Assembly (NCBI RefSeq): GCF_012516315.1
Contig: NZ_CP051185.1
Coordinates: 3,725,363-3,789,362 of the forward strand
DNA: 64,000 bases
From: Limnospira fusiformis SAG 85.79
GTDB lineage: Bacteria > Cyanobacteriota > Cyanobacteriia > Cyanobacteriales > Microcoleaceae
Direction: 5' to 3'
Positions 47,995-57,708 of the stretch are shown one piece after another. A program made the translations under genes and the position numbers. Below the pieces are notes generated by a model that did no database searches, was not told the origin of the DNA, and was given only the letters and a program-made list of their open reading frames with translations. Each line of letters begins with the position of its first letter. Position 1 is the stretch's first letter.

Positions 47995-48426
47995 TTAGGG
48001 ACCACCGGAACCGGGGTAAAATTCGGATGCGGGTTTAATTTCGGTAACAATAGGTCGCGGATAGGTTCCTGATATTTGCAGTTGATGTTTGGATTTTCTG
48101 GCGATTTGTTCCTGTTGGGAATTATGATAAAAAATTGCTGATCGGTATTGTTCACCTCGGTCAGGACCTTGGCGGTTTAGGGAGGTGGGGTCATGAATTT
48201 GCCAAAAGACTTCTAATAGTTGTTCGTAGGAAACTACATCAGGATTATATTGAAGCTGTACGACTTCTGCATGACCCGTAATTCTAGCGGCTACGTCTAA
48301 ATAAGATGGGTGGGGAAAATGTCCCCCCATATATCCGGTGACGGTTTCTATCACGCCGTTGATCTGACTAAATTTGTCGGCGACTCCCCAAAAGCATCCG
48401 GCTGCAAAGGTTGCGGTTTCTATCAT
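47995..48426 (-). CDS. msrA: Peptide methionine-S-sulfoxide reductase MsrA, shortened C-terminus
   Basis: 143 residues. 'ATFAAGCFWGVADKF' holds the catalytic Cys of MsrA; 'VTGYMGGH', 'GHAEVVQLQYNP', 'FWQIHDPTSLNRQGPDRGEQ' are all family-conserved. Repairs oxidised methionine. After 'EFYP' the usual 'AEEYHQ.YL' tail is replaced by 'GSGGP' and a stop, so 15-25 residues are missing; activity may survive because the catalytic core is complete. Confidence 0.88.
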   Translation of the reverse strand: MIETATFAAGCFWGVADKFSQINGVIETVTGYMGGHFPHPSYLDVAARITGHAEVVQLQYNPDVVSYEQLLEVFWQIHDPTSLNRQGPDRGEQYRSAIFYHNSQQEQIARKSKHQLQISGTYPRPIVTEIKPASEFYPGSGGP

Positions 48427-48595
48427 ATTGATGATCAGGGTTTATGGGAATTATGTATTTTGATTATATATCTGATTATATATCTGATTATATAAGTGTT
48501 CAGGTAGCTAAATTTGAAAAATTTTGGCGATCGCCTACTCAAAACATCGCCAAACCCGCTACAACAAGATAAGAGAGTTTGATAATTGAATCCTA

Positions 48596-49255
48596 ATGGC
48601 AACTTATTTAGTTACGGGTGCTACCGGAGGAATTGGCTTAGAATTTTGTCGTCAATTATGCGATCGCCAAGAAACTGTGATTGCAGTCTGTCGCCATTCT
48701 AGCGCCGAATTAGAACAATTAGGGGTGCGAGTCGAGTCTGGGTGTGATATCACCTCCCCAGAAGCCGTCAGTAAGTTAGCCTCCAATTTAAAAGGTAGCA
48801 CTATTGATGTACTGATTAACAACGCGGGTATTTTAAAGCGTAACACCCTGGAAAACCTGGATTTTGATAGTATCCGCCAACAGTTTGAAGTCAACGCCTT
48901 GGGACCCTTGAGAGTCACTCAGGCTTTACTCCCTCACCTCCAGTCTGGCTCAAAAATTGCTATAATCACCAGTCGCATGGGTTCTATTGGTGACAATACC
49001 TCTGGGAGTTCCTATGGTTATCGAATGTCTAAAGTAGCCGTAAGTATGGCGGGAAAATCTCTCTCCCATGACTTAAAACCCCGAGGAATTTCTGTAGGTA
49101 TTTTACACCCAGGCTTAGTCAGAACCCGCATGACTAACTTTACAGGGATTACTCCCACCGAGTCAGTACAGGGACTATTAGCCAGAATTGCTCAACTCAA
49201 CTTAGATAATACTGGCACATTTTGGCACGCTAATGGTGAGGTACTTCCCTGGTAA
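48596..49255 (+). CDS. Short-chain dehydrogenase/reductase
   Basis: 219 residues. Rossmann motif 'VTGATGGIGLEFCRQL', 'VLINNAGI', catalytic 'SSYGYRMSKVA' (YxxxK), and 'GILHPGLVRTRM' after it: classical SDR of the C-factor-like subgroup. Substrate not predictable. Single gene. Confidence 0.88.
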   Translation: MATYLVTGATGGIGLEFCRQLCDRQETVIAVCRHSSAELEQLGVRVESGCDITSPEAVSKLASNLKGSTIDVLINNAGILKRNTLENLDFDSIRQQFEVNALGPLRVTQALLPHLQSGSKIAIITSRMGSIGDNTSGSSYGYRMSKVAVSMAGKSLSHDLKPRGISVGILHPGLVRTRMTNFTGITPTESVQGLLARIAQLNLDNTGTFWHANGEVLPW

Positions 49256-49289
49256 TCTGTAGGGTAGTTTAATCAGGTAATATTAATGG

Positions 49290-50396
49290 CTAATCATACT
49301 TAATATTACTATCATCAATTTCCGATTCTTGATCAGCTAGGGGTAGCAGAATTTCTACGGTAGTTCCTTGGTTTCTTCCGGGACTGTTTAAATAAATGCT
49401 ACCCCCCATCATTTCCACCAAATTTTTAGATATCATTAAACCGAGTCCCGTACTTCCTTGAGGATTAGTGTTAGACTCATTTTCTACTTGAAATGCCTCA
49501 AAAAGTCGGTGTTGATTTTTCGGCTCAATACCAATTCCGGTATCTTGAACAGTGATAACTGCCATAGTGATTGGGGAGTCGCTGGGATTAGATTTCACCT
49601 GTCGCAGTTGAGTAATAATCGTAATATTACCACGGTCTGTAAATTTAATGGCATTACCAATCACATTAATCAAAACTTGTTTTAATTTGTTGGGGTCGGC
49701 TTTAATTTTAATGCCTTGAAAAAAATCTTGTCGGTAAAGCTGTAGATTTTTCTTGCGAAAATTGCCGAACTGTAAATAAATAGCAGCGGTTAGAGATGCG
49801 TGCAAATCAATAGGCTTTAACTCAATTGAGACTTTCCCCGCTTCAATTTTTGCTAAATCCAAAACCTGATTAATGAGGTTAATTAAATGCAGAGAAGACT
49901 GATAGGCTTGTTGCAGCAGTTCGGTTTCTTCGTCACTGTTATCATATAACTCATCAAGTAACAGTTGCAGAGAACAGATAATGCCATTGAGGGGTGTTCG
50001 CAGTTCATGGGATGTTTGCCTCAGAAATTCATCTTTGCGGAGATTACTATTGTTAAGGCGGATATTTTCCAGTTCAATATTATTGAATTTTTCGGTTAAA
50101 TTCTGCAAACTTTTTTCTAGCTGAGTTTGTTTTAAATGCCCCGAATCGCGCAGGTCTTGAATATGATTCTCTAAATCCTGTTTCTCTTGATGCCACTTTT
50201 GTTGTTTTTGGTAACTATGCCAAGCTATTCCAGCAGCTCCTAACACGGAAATCAAGCTAATCACAAAAGGCAGCAGATTATGACTCGATAAAAAATAAAC
50301 AGAGCCATATAATAAAGAAATAACTGTCATCAGACCAAGAGTAGTAATTGTCAGACCAGACCTTGATAATATATTTTGTGTGAGCTTTTTCGGCAT
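49290..50396 (-). CDS. Membrane sensor histidine kinase
   Basis: 368 residues from the ATG at 50396. Two N-terminal membrane spans ('ITTLGLMTVISLLYGSVYF', 'LLPFVISLISVLGAAGIAWH'), a coiled coil (about 65-115), HisKA with 'RQTSHELRTPLNGI' (phospho-His near residue 127), and HATPase_c with 'NVIGNAIKFTD', 'VQDTGIGIEP', 'GSTGLGLMISKNLVEMMGG'. No separate sensor domain, so the signal may be membrane-borne. No response regulator adjacent. Confidence 0.9.
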   Translation of the reverse strand: MPKKLTQNILSRSGLTITTLGLMTVISLLYGSVYFLSSHNLLPFVISLISVLGAAGIAWHSYQKQQKWHQEKQDLENHIQDLRDSGHLKQTQLEKSLQNLTEKFNNIELENIRLNNSNLRKDEFLRQTSHELRTPLNGIICSLQLLLDELYDNSDEETELLQQAYQSSLHLINLINQVLDLAKIEAGKVSIELKPIDLHASLTAAIYLQFGNFRKKNLQLYRQDFFQGIKIKADPNKLKQVLINVIGNAIKFTDRGNITIITQLRQVKSNPSDSPITMAVITVQDTGIGIEPKNQHRLFEAFQVENESNTNPQGSTGLGLMISKNLVEMMGGSIYLNSPGRNQGTTVEILLPLADQESEIDDSNIKYD

Positions 50397-50539
50397 CAGT
50401 GCTACCCACCAACTCACCACCTGAGTGGTGCCCTTTAGTAAAAATTTACTGTGCTTCTATTCTAGGTGACAAATTCCCGGTTGTCGGTAAATTTAAAGAT
50501 TGACTAAAATATAGCAAACGTTACTGATTAGGTAGAACC

Positions 50540-51499
50540 ATGAAAGCAGTTTGGCTGGAACATCAGCAACTGGAACTCCGCACCGACATACCCACGCCTA
50601 CACCGAGTCCAGGAGAGGCATTAGTGCGAGTCCTGCGAGCCGGGATTTGCAACACTGACCTAGAATTGCTTAGGGGATATTATCCCTACCAAGGCATTCC
50701 GGGCCATGAATTTGTCGGTGTGGTGGAACAAGGTCCCCCTAATCTTCTGGGACGGCGGGTGGTGGGAGAAATTAACGCCGCCTGTGGGAAATGTAGATTT
50801 TGCCTGACTCAACAACCCACCCACTGCGAAAATCGCACTGTTCTGGGTATAGTTAACCGTAATGGTGCATTCGCTGATTATCTCACGCTTCCAGTGCAAA
50901 ATTTACATTTAGTTCCCCATAGTGTTTCTACGGACGCGGCGACTTTCACGGAACCCATTGCGGCGGCGCTGGAAATTCAGCAACAGCTATCTATTCACCC
51001 GGAATGGCGGGTTTTAGTGGTCGGAGATGGCAAACTAGGACAACTAATCGCTCAAACTTTGGCTTTAACGGGTTGTGATTTGTTGGCTGTAGGTCGTCAT
51101 CGCGACAAGTTACAATTATTAGAAAATAGGGGTATTAAAACGGGATTTGCTGATGCTGTAGTTGACAGGAGTTTTGATTTGGCGGTAGAATGTACTGGCA
51201 ATCCTGAAGGATTTACGATCGCCCGTCGGAGTTTGCGATCGCGTGGTATTCTGGTCTTAAAAAGCACATATACGGGAAATTTGACTATTGATGTATCTTC
51301 TCTGGTGGTAGATGAGATTACTTTGCTAGGTTCCCGCTGCGGTCCTTTCGTTCCGGCTTTGCAACTGCTGGCAGAATTTCGGGTTGATGTGGAACCTTTG
51401 ATTCAGGCTAAATATTCCTTAGATGATGCGATCGCTGCCTTTAACCATGCTCAAAAGCGGGGAACTTTAAAAGTTTTGGTTGATGTAGCAGGGTCTTGA
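50540..51499 (+). CDS. Zinc-dependent medium-chain dehydrogenase
   Basis: 319 residues. GroES-like domain with catalytic zinc ligands ('GICNTDLELLRGYYP', 'GIPGHEFVGVVE') and the structural-zinc lobe Cys in 'ACGKCRFCLTQQPTHC', then a Rossmann domain ('VLVVGDGKLGQLIAQTLALT'). Oxidises or reduces an alcohol or polyol; substrate unknown. Members in cyanobacteria are often annotated as threonine/sorbitol dehydrogenase-like. Confidence 0.87.
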   Translation: MKAVWLEHQQLELRTDIPTPTPSPGEALVRVLRAGICNTDLELLRGYYPYQGIPGHEFVGVVEQGPPNLLGRRVVGEINAACGKCRFCLTQQPTHCENRTVLGIVNRNGAFADYLTLPVQNLHLVPHSVSTDAATFTEPIAAALEIQQQLSIHPEWRVLVVGDGKLGQLIAQTLALTGCDLLAVGRHRDKLQLLENRGIKTGFADAVVDRSFDLAVECTGNPEGFTIARRSLRSRGILVLKSTYTGNLTIDVSSLVVDEITLLGSRCGPFVPALQLLAEFRVDVEPLIQAKYSLDDAIAAFNHAQKRGTLKVLVDVAGS

Positions 51500-51508
51500 T
51501 CTTCTACG

Positions 51509-51784
51509 TTATTTGGATTCGTAGTCGGGACAGTCGATCGCTTTTTCGGAAAGGGCTATAGTTGGTTGGACGGGACATTTAAGGCGATAATCTCCGGTAA
51601 AAAAGCTACAGTTAGCACAGGGGATTTGATGCATGATTTTAGCTCTTTTGATGGTCTGGGCGATCGCTGCTCCGACATTCCAAATCGTGAGGAACATCAA
51701 CCCCCAAGCGACGACAAAGCATATAGGAACTAAAAAAGGTTCAATAGCCTGAATGAGAAACTGTAAAAATCTCAACACGGTCAA
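51509..51784 (-). CDS. Small conserved membrane protein with Cys motif
   Basis: 91 residues: one or two membrane spans ('AIEPFLVPICFVVAWGLMFL') then a soluble tail with 'IPCANCSFFTGDYRLKCPVQ' and a late Cys ('AIDCPDYE'), a possible four-Cys metal site. Typical small cyanobacterial protein without known function. Confidence 0.7.
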   Translation of the reverse strand: MTVLRFLQFLIQAIEPFLVPICFVVAWGLMFLTIWNVGAAIAQTIKRAKIMHQIPCANCSFFTGDYRLKCPVQPTIALSEKAIDCPDYESK

Positions 51785-51888
51785 TACCTTCTGCTATAAG
51801 AATCTGTGAATGAATTAGGGTGAGTTTACCAGTGCTGAGAGTTTCGCGCTTTGAGTAGTTATTAGCTCAACTCAAATCAACCACTGGT

Positions 51889-51929
51889 ACTCCCTTATAG
51901 GCGAAGCTGACTAAGCCTATCATGGGAGT
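51889..51929. other. Intergenic hairpin
   Basis: ACTCCC..ATAGGC and GCCTAT...GGGAGT arms with a short loop in the 210-base gap between two leftward genes; may end the transcript of the 107-residue/GTPase unit's neighbour or be a dispersed palindrome. Confidence 0.3.
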
Positions 51930-51997
51930 ATGATGGGACGTTTATATGATAGCATATCATGGAATTATATCATAGCCCGCAGTGATTGTCTAGGTTT

Positions 51998-52300
51998 CTA
52001 GGGAGAATTCAAGCGATGGTGTAGTGTTCGCAGTTGACTGAGACGTTCTTGGGTGATCATTTCTAAAGCCTTATGCCAATTTTCTTGAGTGAGAGTAGGG
52101 GGAGATTCTGAAGCTAAGGTAATATTCCCCGGAACCGAAGGCACTAAGGCGCTATATTCAGGGGGGGAAGAGGGTTCTGTTGATTCTCGGCATTTTTTCC
52201 AGGCGAGGAATTGCACAAACGCCTCAAGTTCTTTAATTTCCGGTTCAGACATTTGTTGAATGGTGGCAATAGTTTCGGGCTGTAAGTGTAGAATATTCAT
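51998..52300 (-). CDS. Hypothetical protein downstream of the GTPase
   Basis: 100 residues from the ATG at 52300 ('MNILHLQPETIATIQQMSEP'), one base after the stop of the GTPase gene, so translationally coupled. Helical N-terminal part 'EIKELEAFVQFLAWKK' resembles the short DUF2281-like helices found in antitoxin-type proteins, then a Pro/Ser linker and a second helical stretch. Function unknown. Confidence 0.6.
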   Translation of the reverse strand: MNILHLQPETIATIQQMSEPEIKELEAFVQFLAWKKCRESTEPSSPPEYSALVPSVPGNITLASESPPTLTQENWHKALEMITQERLSQLRTLHHRLNSP

Positions 52301-52301
52301 G

Positions 52302-53657
52302 CTATCCAATAAAATCATCAAATTCTTGTCGTAAACGATAAATTACCGTCTCGCGATCGCACTGATTAATAATCTCTTGAATGACGGTATCAATACCATA
52401 TTCCCCCCAAGTGCAACCCTGTTCTAAGTAAACCTGGGCGGCGCGACCGACAACATAAGTACCATAACCAGCGATCGCAGCTTGAGTAATAGCGGCTCCT
52501 GCATAGCCGGGAAAATTAGCCACTCCTACCGCGCCAGTTTTGCCGATTCCTAGGAGTAAACCACTACCGATTTCACCCAATAAAATCGCCCCAGAGCTGG
52601 CCAAAATTTGCCGCCATAATTTCCCCGCCTCATAACTGGTAATAGGCAACCCATACAACTTAGCCAAGGCGCGAATTAACAGCAAATCGGCGAAAAAAGC
52701 GCCCGCGACATCTAAAAAGGCGACGGGATTGATAGCGACGGCTATGGCTTTATATTGGGTAAACTTCCAGATTAAATCTTCGGCTTCGGCACGGTGTAAA
52801 CGAACAGTCTGGCGTGCGATCGCTCGGTCAGCTTCCCGCGCTTGAACCAAAGCATTTAAAGCCAAAAGCGATCGCCCTTCCCGATAAACAATAGTAGCGA
52901 TCGCCCGCTGTAACTCTTGAATTTGAGGCGGTGGCGACTCCCATTCCTGAGTAGTGCGGCCATTTGGCCATTCTACCCGCACCTGTAGGGGGGTAGGTTC
53001 AGCAGCGACCCGGACAATTTCTATAGAGGAGGGAACCATAGCCGAACCCCTCACCGCCAACTTTTCCAAATTCCGATAAATCGCCTCCTGTTCAGATTCG
53101 GGGTAAAGGTCAATCTTGTTAAATACGATAATCAAAGGTTTTTGGGTACGTTTTAACTCTGCGATCGCCTCATACTCCGTGCGGGTCAAATCCCCGGACA
53201 CCACAAACAGAATCAAATCCGCCTGACGGCTAACCTCCCGCGCCATTTCACCCCGAATCTGGCCCGCGACTTCATCAAGTCCAGGGGTATCGATTAACTC
53301 CACATCAATGGGTTCTACTTCCCGTATTTCTTCCGGTCTCACCGTCCAGCGCACAGACCGCGGCCATTGCGTGACCCCGTGAGTTGGTCCAGTTTGTAGG
53401 ACTCGCTGACCCAACAAAGCATTCAAAACCGCCGACTTTCCACGACTAACCAAACCAAAAGCGGCGATCCGAATTAACCCCTGGTCTAGTTTTTCCAAAT
53501 TAGCAGCCAGAGTATCAAGCTGTTCCTGTACTGTAGCTTGTAGTTGGCTACCCCGTGGGTCTGGTTGGCGGCGCATTTGACCATAACGCTTTAACGCCTG
53601 CTGTAAACTGCTGCGCGCACGTTGGAAATGGGCGGTGGATGGGTCAGATCGAGACAT
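52302..53657 (-). CDS. Era/TrmE-like GTPase with DUF697 domain
   Basis: 451 residues. G1 'GLVSRGKS' at about 68-75, G3 'DTPGL' at about 123, G4 'NKID' at about 180. The C-terminal part is a hydrophobic DUF697-type domain ('GAILLGEIGSGLLLGIG', 'AAITQAAIAGYGTYVVG') that probably associates with membranes. Widely conserved in cyanobacteria, function unclear. One-base overlap with the upstream TIGR01777 gene. Confidence 0.85.
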   Translation of the reverse strand: MSRSDPSTAHFQRARSSLQQALKRYGQMRRQPDPRGSQLQATVQEQLDTLAANLEKLDQGLIRIAAFGLVSRGKSAVLNALLGQRVLQTGPTHGVTQWPRSVRWTVRPEEIREVEPIDVELIDTPGLDEVAGQIRGEMAREVSRQADLILFVVSGDLTRTEYEAIAELKRTQKPLIIVFNKIDLYPESEQEAIYRNLEKLAVRGSAMVPSSIEIVRVAAEPTPLQVRVEWPNGRTTQEWESPPPQIQELQRAIATIVYREGRSLLALNALVQAREADRAIARQTVRLHRAEAEDLIWKFTQYKAIAVAINPVAFLDVAGAFFADLLLIRALAKLYGLPITSYEAGKLWRQILASSGAILLGEIGSGLLLGIGKTGAVGVANFPGYAGAAITQAAIAGYGTYVVGRAAQVYLEQGCTWGEYGIDTVIQEIINQCDRETVIYRLRQEFDDFIG

Positions 53658-54577
53658 TAGGCGAGAATCTCCTCTAGGGCTGGTTTCACCGTAGAATATT
53701 GATATGGAAAATTGTAGGATTGGGGGCGTAATGGTAACACCTGTTGGCCTTCTAATACTACGATAGCAGCATCTCCTAATAGCATTTCCAGAGCAAAACT
53801 AGGCACAGGCAACCAGGAAGGACGATTCATAATTTGACCCATTTGTTGGCATAGTTCGTTCATGCGGATCGGGTTAGGGGCGGTAGCATTAAGAACCCCC
53901 TCAACTTGGGGATTTTCTAAGCTGAAGCGAATTAGATTAACTAAATCGCTAATATGAATCCAGGAAAACCACTGTTTACCGCTGCCCAGGGGTCCCCCGG
54001 CAAATAGTTTAAAGGGGGTGAGCATTTTGCCCAAAGCACCTCCCATACCGAGTACAATACCAAATCGTAGGATCACTAAACGGATATCACTGTTTTTCAC
54101 CGGGGCGGCGGCTGCTTCCCACTGCTGACAGAGGTTGGCTAGGAAATCGTTTCCTGGGGGGCTGCTTTCGTCAAAGGTGGCTGTTTCACTGGTTCCGTAG
54201 TAGCCTATGGCGGAGGTACTGACTAAAACTTGAGGTTTAGGGGTGGCTTTGGTGCAAGCCAAGACAAGTTTTTCGGTTTGGATAACTCGACTTTGGTATA
54301 GTTCCTGTTTCCGGGCTTCTGTCCAACGTTCATCGGCTATGGGGGCTCCGGCTAGGTTGACTACACCATCACAGCCTGCGATCGCATCTTCCCATGAACC
54401 TGACTCGGTGGGAGTATAGCCCACAATCTCTAGTTGGGGGTAGTTGGCTACGGGAAACACCCGCCGCCCTCTGTCCGGGTTACGGGTAAGCACGATAATT
54501 TGATAACCTAGGGAGTGGAGTTGTTGGACCAGATGTGAACCCACAAATCCGGTGGCTCCTGTAATTGCTACTTTCAT
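53657..54577 (-). CDS. TIGR01777 family epimerase-like oxidoreductase
   Basis: 306 residues, extended SDR fold: 'VAITGATGFVGSHLVQQLHS' nucleotide-binding start, 'VVNLAGAPIADERWT', 'STSAIGYYGTSE' (YG motif), 'FSWIHISDLVNLI', with the C-terminal DUF1731 part 'LLGDAAIVVLEGQQVLP'. Often called a cell-division inhibitor SulA homologue, but in cyanobacteria likely a plain reductase of unknown substrate. Confidence 0.88.
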   Translation of the reverse strand: MKVAITGATGFVGSHLVQQLHSLGYQIIVLTRNPDRGRRVFPVANYPQLEIVGYTPTESGSWEDAIAGCDGVVNLAGAPIADERWTEARKQELYQSRVIQTEKLVLACTKATPKPQVLVSTSAIGYYGTSETATFDESSPPGNDFLANLCQQWEAAAAPVKNSDIRLVILRFGIVLGMGGALGKMLTPFKLFAGGPLGSGKQWFSWIHISDLVNLIRFSLENPQVEGVLNATAPNPIRMNELCQQMGQIMNRPSWLPVPSFALEMLLGDAAIVVLEGQQVLPLRPQSYNFPYQYSTVKPALEEILA

Positions 54578-54620
54578 GAACTCAACTAATAATTAATAAT
54601 TAATAATTTTTAACTGCCAA

Positions 54621-54649
54621 GTGTCAACTGTCAACTGTCAACTATCAAC
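54621..54649 (+). repeat. Heptanucleotide tandem repeat (STRR type)
   Basis: GTCAACT repeated four times with one variant, in the 80-base gap before the DUF3352 gene; preceded by TAATAATTAATAATT. Short tandemly repeated repetitive sequences of this kind are typical of filamentous cyanobacteria. Confidence 0.6.
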
Positions 54650-54656
54650 TTTGAAC

Positions 54657-56348
54657 ATGACCTTAAAAAAGTCTAAACTGATTATGGCTACTGTGGCGAT
54701 CGCTTTTACGGGGACAGTGGCTGGACTGCTTTATATGCGAACTCTGCGAGTACAGGTTTATAGCCCAGAAGACAGCGTTCGATTGGTTCCTGAAAATGCA
54801 CTCATGGCGGTTTTTGTTACCCCTAATCCATCGGCACTCTATTATTTAAGACAATTTGGTAATCAGCAGAGTAGGTATCATATAAATCAGTTTTTGTCAA
54901 GTATTAAACAACAGAGTTTAGCCGGAACTTCCCTAAATTTTGACCGAGATATTAAACCTTGGCTAGGGGGAATTTTAGTGAGTGTGTTGCCCTCAGAAAA
55001 GTCGGAAGATGCTGATCTACTCATGATATTAGCTATTAAAAATAATTGGCGGGCTAACCAGTTTATGAGTCGGCTAAATGCGGAAGTCAGTGTGTCAGGA
55101 AAACCGCCACAATACCGGGGTATTACTATTTATGAATATGGGGAGGATAGTGGTAAAATATACCATATAGCTAGAGTGGGCGATCGCCTGTTAGTAGCAG
55201 CTAGTCCCGAACCCATCCAAAAAGCGATCGACACGAGTTTTGGAGAACCTAACTTAGCCGAATTGTGGAAAGGTATAAACGCAGCCGAAACCGCCAATCA
55301 AGCCACAACTGATATTAGTTATCCCTTGTCCGCAGCACCATTTCCTACCGAATCCCACATGGTTCCCATGCCCTTAATCACTATTTTTGTGGCAGACTAT
55401 AACCTATTTTTAGACAAATTATCCGAGTTTTCCGACTCGTCTTGGGAATCTTGGAGTCGGGTATCTAAATTAGCCCCAATTAAATCTGCCATGGTGAGTT
55501 TAGGGGTAGAACCAACAGGATTTAGGATGAGAGGGATAATGCAGCAGAGGCGATCGCCAACCCCCGTTAACTCCTCCCCCCAAGTAGGTCAAATTCTTTC
55601 CAGATTTCCCTCAGAAACTGTTGCTATGGTGAATAGTCAGGGAATTAATGCACTGTGGTTAAAATTGGTTGACCAAAGCCAAATTGATCCCAGTATTCAA
55701 GACATGGTAAAACAGATAAGGTATGGATTGGCCGCTATTGAACTTGATGCAGATGAGGAAGTATTTGGTTGGATGGATGGAGAATTCGCCCTGGCGGCGA
55801 TCGCCTCCGAAAAAGGGATTCTCGCCCCCCTGGGATTAGGCGGCGCATTGGTCTTAGAAACCAGTAATCAGGCGATCGCCCAAAACACCTTAGACCAACT
55901 TGATGAGATTATCGCCCAAAGTAATCCCCCCGTTAACGTCGAACAGCGAACCATTGAAGGGATCGAAGTAACCGAATGGAATGACCCCCAACAAGGAACT
56001 CTGTTCGGACATGGATGGCTAACCCCTAATCTCCTATTTGTCGCCTTTGGTGGTCCTGTCGTTGAAGCCATGACTCAGGTTCCTAATCCATCCCTAACAG
56101 AAACAACCCGATTTCAGAAAATTACCAAATCTTTACCAGAACCATTACACAGTTATGTTTACTTAGATATGGAAAACCTACTGTCCTGGGCGACAAGCTA
56201 CCTTCTAGCTGCGCCTGCTGTCGCCCTACCAAGGAGAACCATTAGCCTACTTAACTCAGTCCAAGGAGTTGGTATCAGTACCACTCAACCAACCGATGAT
56301 CATATCGCTATTGAGGTACTTCTGACCCTAAAACCTAGAAGATACTGA
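54657..56348 (+). CDS. DUF3352 family protein
   Basis: 563 residues from the ATG at 54657 (the frame is open through the STRR to 54621, which is not protein-like). N-terminal anchor 'LIMATVAIAFTGTVAGLLYM', then the DUF3352 pattern 'VPENALMAVFVTPNP', 'FDRDIKPWLGGILVSVLP', and later 'GWMDGEFALAAIA', 'LFGHGWLTPNLLFVAFG'. Large exported protein of cyanobacteria, function unknown. Confidence 0.85.
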   Translation: MTLKKSKLIMATVAIAFTGTVAGLLYMRTLRVQVYSPEDSVRLVPENALMAVFVTPNPSALYYLRQFGNQQSRYHINQFLSSIKQQSLAGTSLNFDRDIKPWLGGILVSVLPSEKSEDADLLMILAIKNNWRANQFMSRLNAEVSVSGKPPQYRGITIYEYGEDSGKIYHIARVGDRLLVAASPEPIQKAIDTSFGEPNLAELWKGINAAETANQATTDISYPLSAAPFPTESHMVPMPLITIFVADYNLFLDKLSEFSDSSWESWSRVSKLAPIKSAMVSLGVEPTGFRMRGIMQQRRSPTPVNSSPQVGQILSRFPSETVAMVNSQGINALWLKLVDQSQIDPSIQDMVKQIRYGLAAIELDADEEVFGWMDGEFALAAIASEKGILAPLGLGGALVLETSNQAIAQNTLDQLDEIIAQSNPPVNVEQRTIEGIEVTEWNDPQQGTLFGHGWLTPNLLFVAFGGPVVEAMTQVPNPSLTETTRFQKITKSLPEPLHSYVYLDMENLLSWATSYLLAAPAVALPRRTISLLNSVQGVGISTTQPTDDHIAIEVLLTLKPRRY

Positions 56349-56392
56349 GATGAAGATAGTTGAATTTATTTCCTCAAAATGAGCTGAAAATT

Positions 56393-57631
56393 ATGCGGAT
56401 CCTAATTTATTCCTACAACTACTATCCTGAACCCATTGGTATTGCTCCCTTAATGACTGAACTGGCTGAAGGTTTAGTTAAACGGGGTCATCAAGTGCGG
56501 GTAGTTACCGGAATGCCTAATTATCCAGAACGTCGCGTTTATCCAGAATATCAGGGTAAATTTTATCTGACTGAACAGAGAAATGGCGTAGAAATTCAGC
56601 GGAGTTTTATTTGGATTAAAGGACCTAAACCAGGCTTAAAAGCTAGGTTGATGTTAGATGGGAGTTTTATTACTACCAGTATTGTACAAGCATTTAAAGG
56701 CTGGAAACCTGACGTGATTTTTGCCACAATTCCCCCGTTACTTGTATCTTTGCCTGTGGCTGTATATGCGAACATTAGACGCTGCCCGGTCGTGTTAAAT
56801 CTTCAGGATATGGTCTCGGAAGCAGCCATGCGGGTTAAGTTGGTTGAGGGGGATAGCTTCGTGTTGAAGACCGCCCGCAAAGTCGAAGAATTAAGTTATA
56901 AAAATGTGAGTCGAGTTAGTGTAATCGCTGAGGGATTTAGGGATAATTTATTACGGCAAGGTGTCCCCGCCGATAAAATTGCCTATATTCCTAATTGGGT
57001 GGATACCAAGTTTATTCATCCTTTGCCTAAAGAAAACAACCCCTTTAGGCAAGCCCACGGATTAACCGATAAATTCGTGGTGCTTTATTCTGGCAATATT
57101 GCCCTAACTCAAGGGATGGATACTGTGATTAAAGCAGCCGCTAAACTTCAGCATATTAGTGACATTGCTTTTGTGATTGTAGGGGAGTCTAAGGCTTTGG
57201 CAAATCTCCAAGAGTTATGTAAGGTTCATCAGGCAGATAATGTGTTATTACGACCCTTTGAACCCCGGGAAAAATTGCCGGAAATGTTGGCGGCGGCTGA
57301 TGTGGGTTTGGTGGTGCAAAAACGAGATGTCACGGCGTTTAATCTACCTTCAAAAATTCCCGTGATTTTGGCTAGTGGTAGGGCGATCGTGGCATCGGTT
57401 CCAGATACTGGGACGGCTAAGGTGGCTGTCATCAAAAGCGGCGGCGGGGTGGTGGTTCCCCCGGAAGATCCCCAGGCTATGGCTGATGCGGTCTTGAAAT
57501 TATATGGCGATCGCCACTTAGTCGAGGCCTTGGGTAAGCAGGGCCGTAAGTTCGCCGAGGAAGAATTTAGCTTTGATTTAGCTTTGAGTAAATATGAAGC
57601 CCTATTTACCGAGGTCAGCAACTCTCGTTAA
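56393..57631 (+). CDS. WcaI/WbuB-like family 4 glycosyltransferase
   Basis: 412 residues from the ATG at 56393 ('MRILIYSYNYYPEPIGIAP'). GT-B fold: N-terminal 'LAEGLVKRGHQVRVVTGMPN', C-terminal donor site 'VVLYSGNIALTQGMDTVI', 'LLRPFEPREKLPEMLAAADV', 'LPSKIPVILASGRAIVAS' (EX7E-like region). Transfers a nucleotide sugar onto an exopolysaccharide or lipid-linked acceptor. Overall resembles WcaI-type colanic acid transferases. Confidence 0.85.
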   Translation: MRILIYSYNYYPEPIGIAPLMTELAEGLVKRGHQVRVVTGMPNYPERRVYPEYQGKFYLTEQRNGVEIQRSFIWIKGPKPGLKARLMLDGSFITTSIVQAFKGWKPDVIFATIPPLLVSLPVAVYANIRRCPVVLNLQDMVSEAAMRVKLVEGDSFVLKTARKVEELSYKNVSRVSVIAEGFRDNLLRQGVPADKIAYIPNWVDTKFIHPLPKENNPFRQAHGLTDKFVVLYSGNIALTQGMDTVIKAAAKLQHISDIAFVIVGESKALANLQELCKVHQADNVLLRPFEPREKLPEMLAAADVGLVVQKRDVTAFNLPSKIPVILASGRAIVASVPDTGTAKVAVIKSGGGVVVPPEDPQAMADAVLKLYGDRHLVEALGKQGRKFAEEEFSFDLALSKYEALFTEVSNSR

Positions 57632-57708
57632 CAGCTAACACCGGATACCTGCACACCGGATCTTCATTCGAGTTGTTAGAATGATCGCATCCGTCCAACC
57701 TGTCACTA

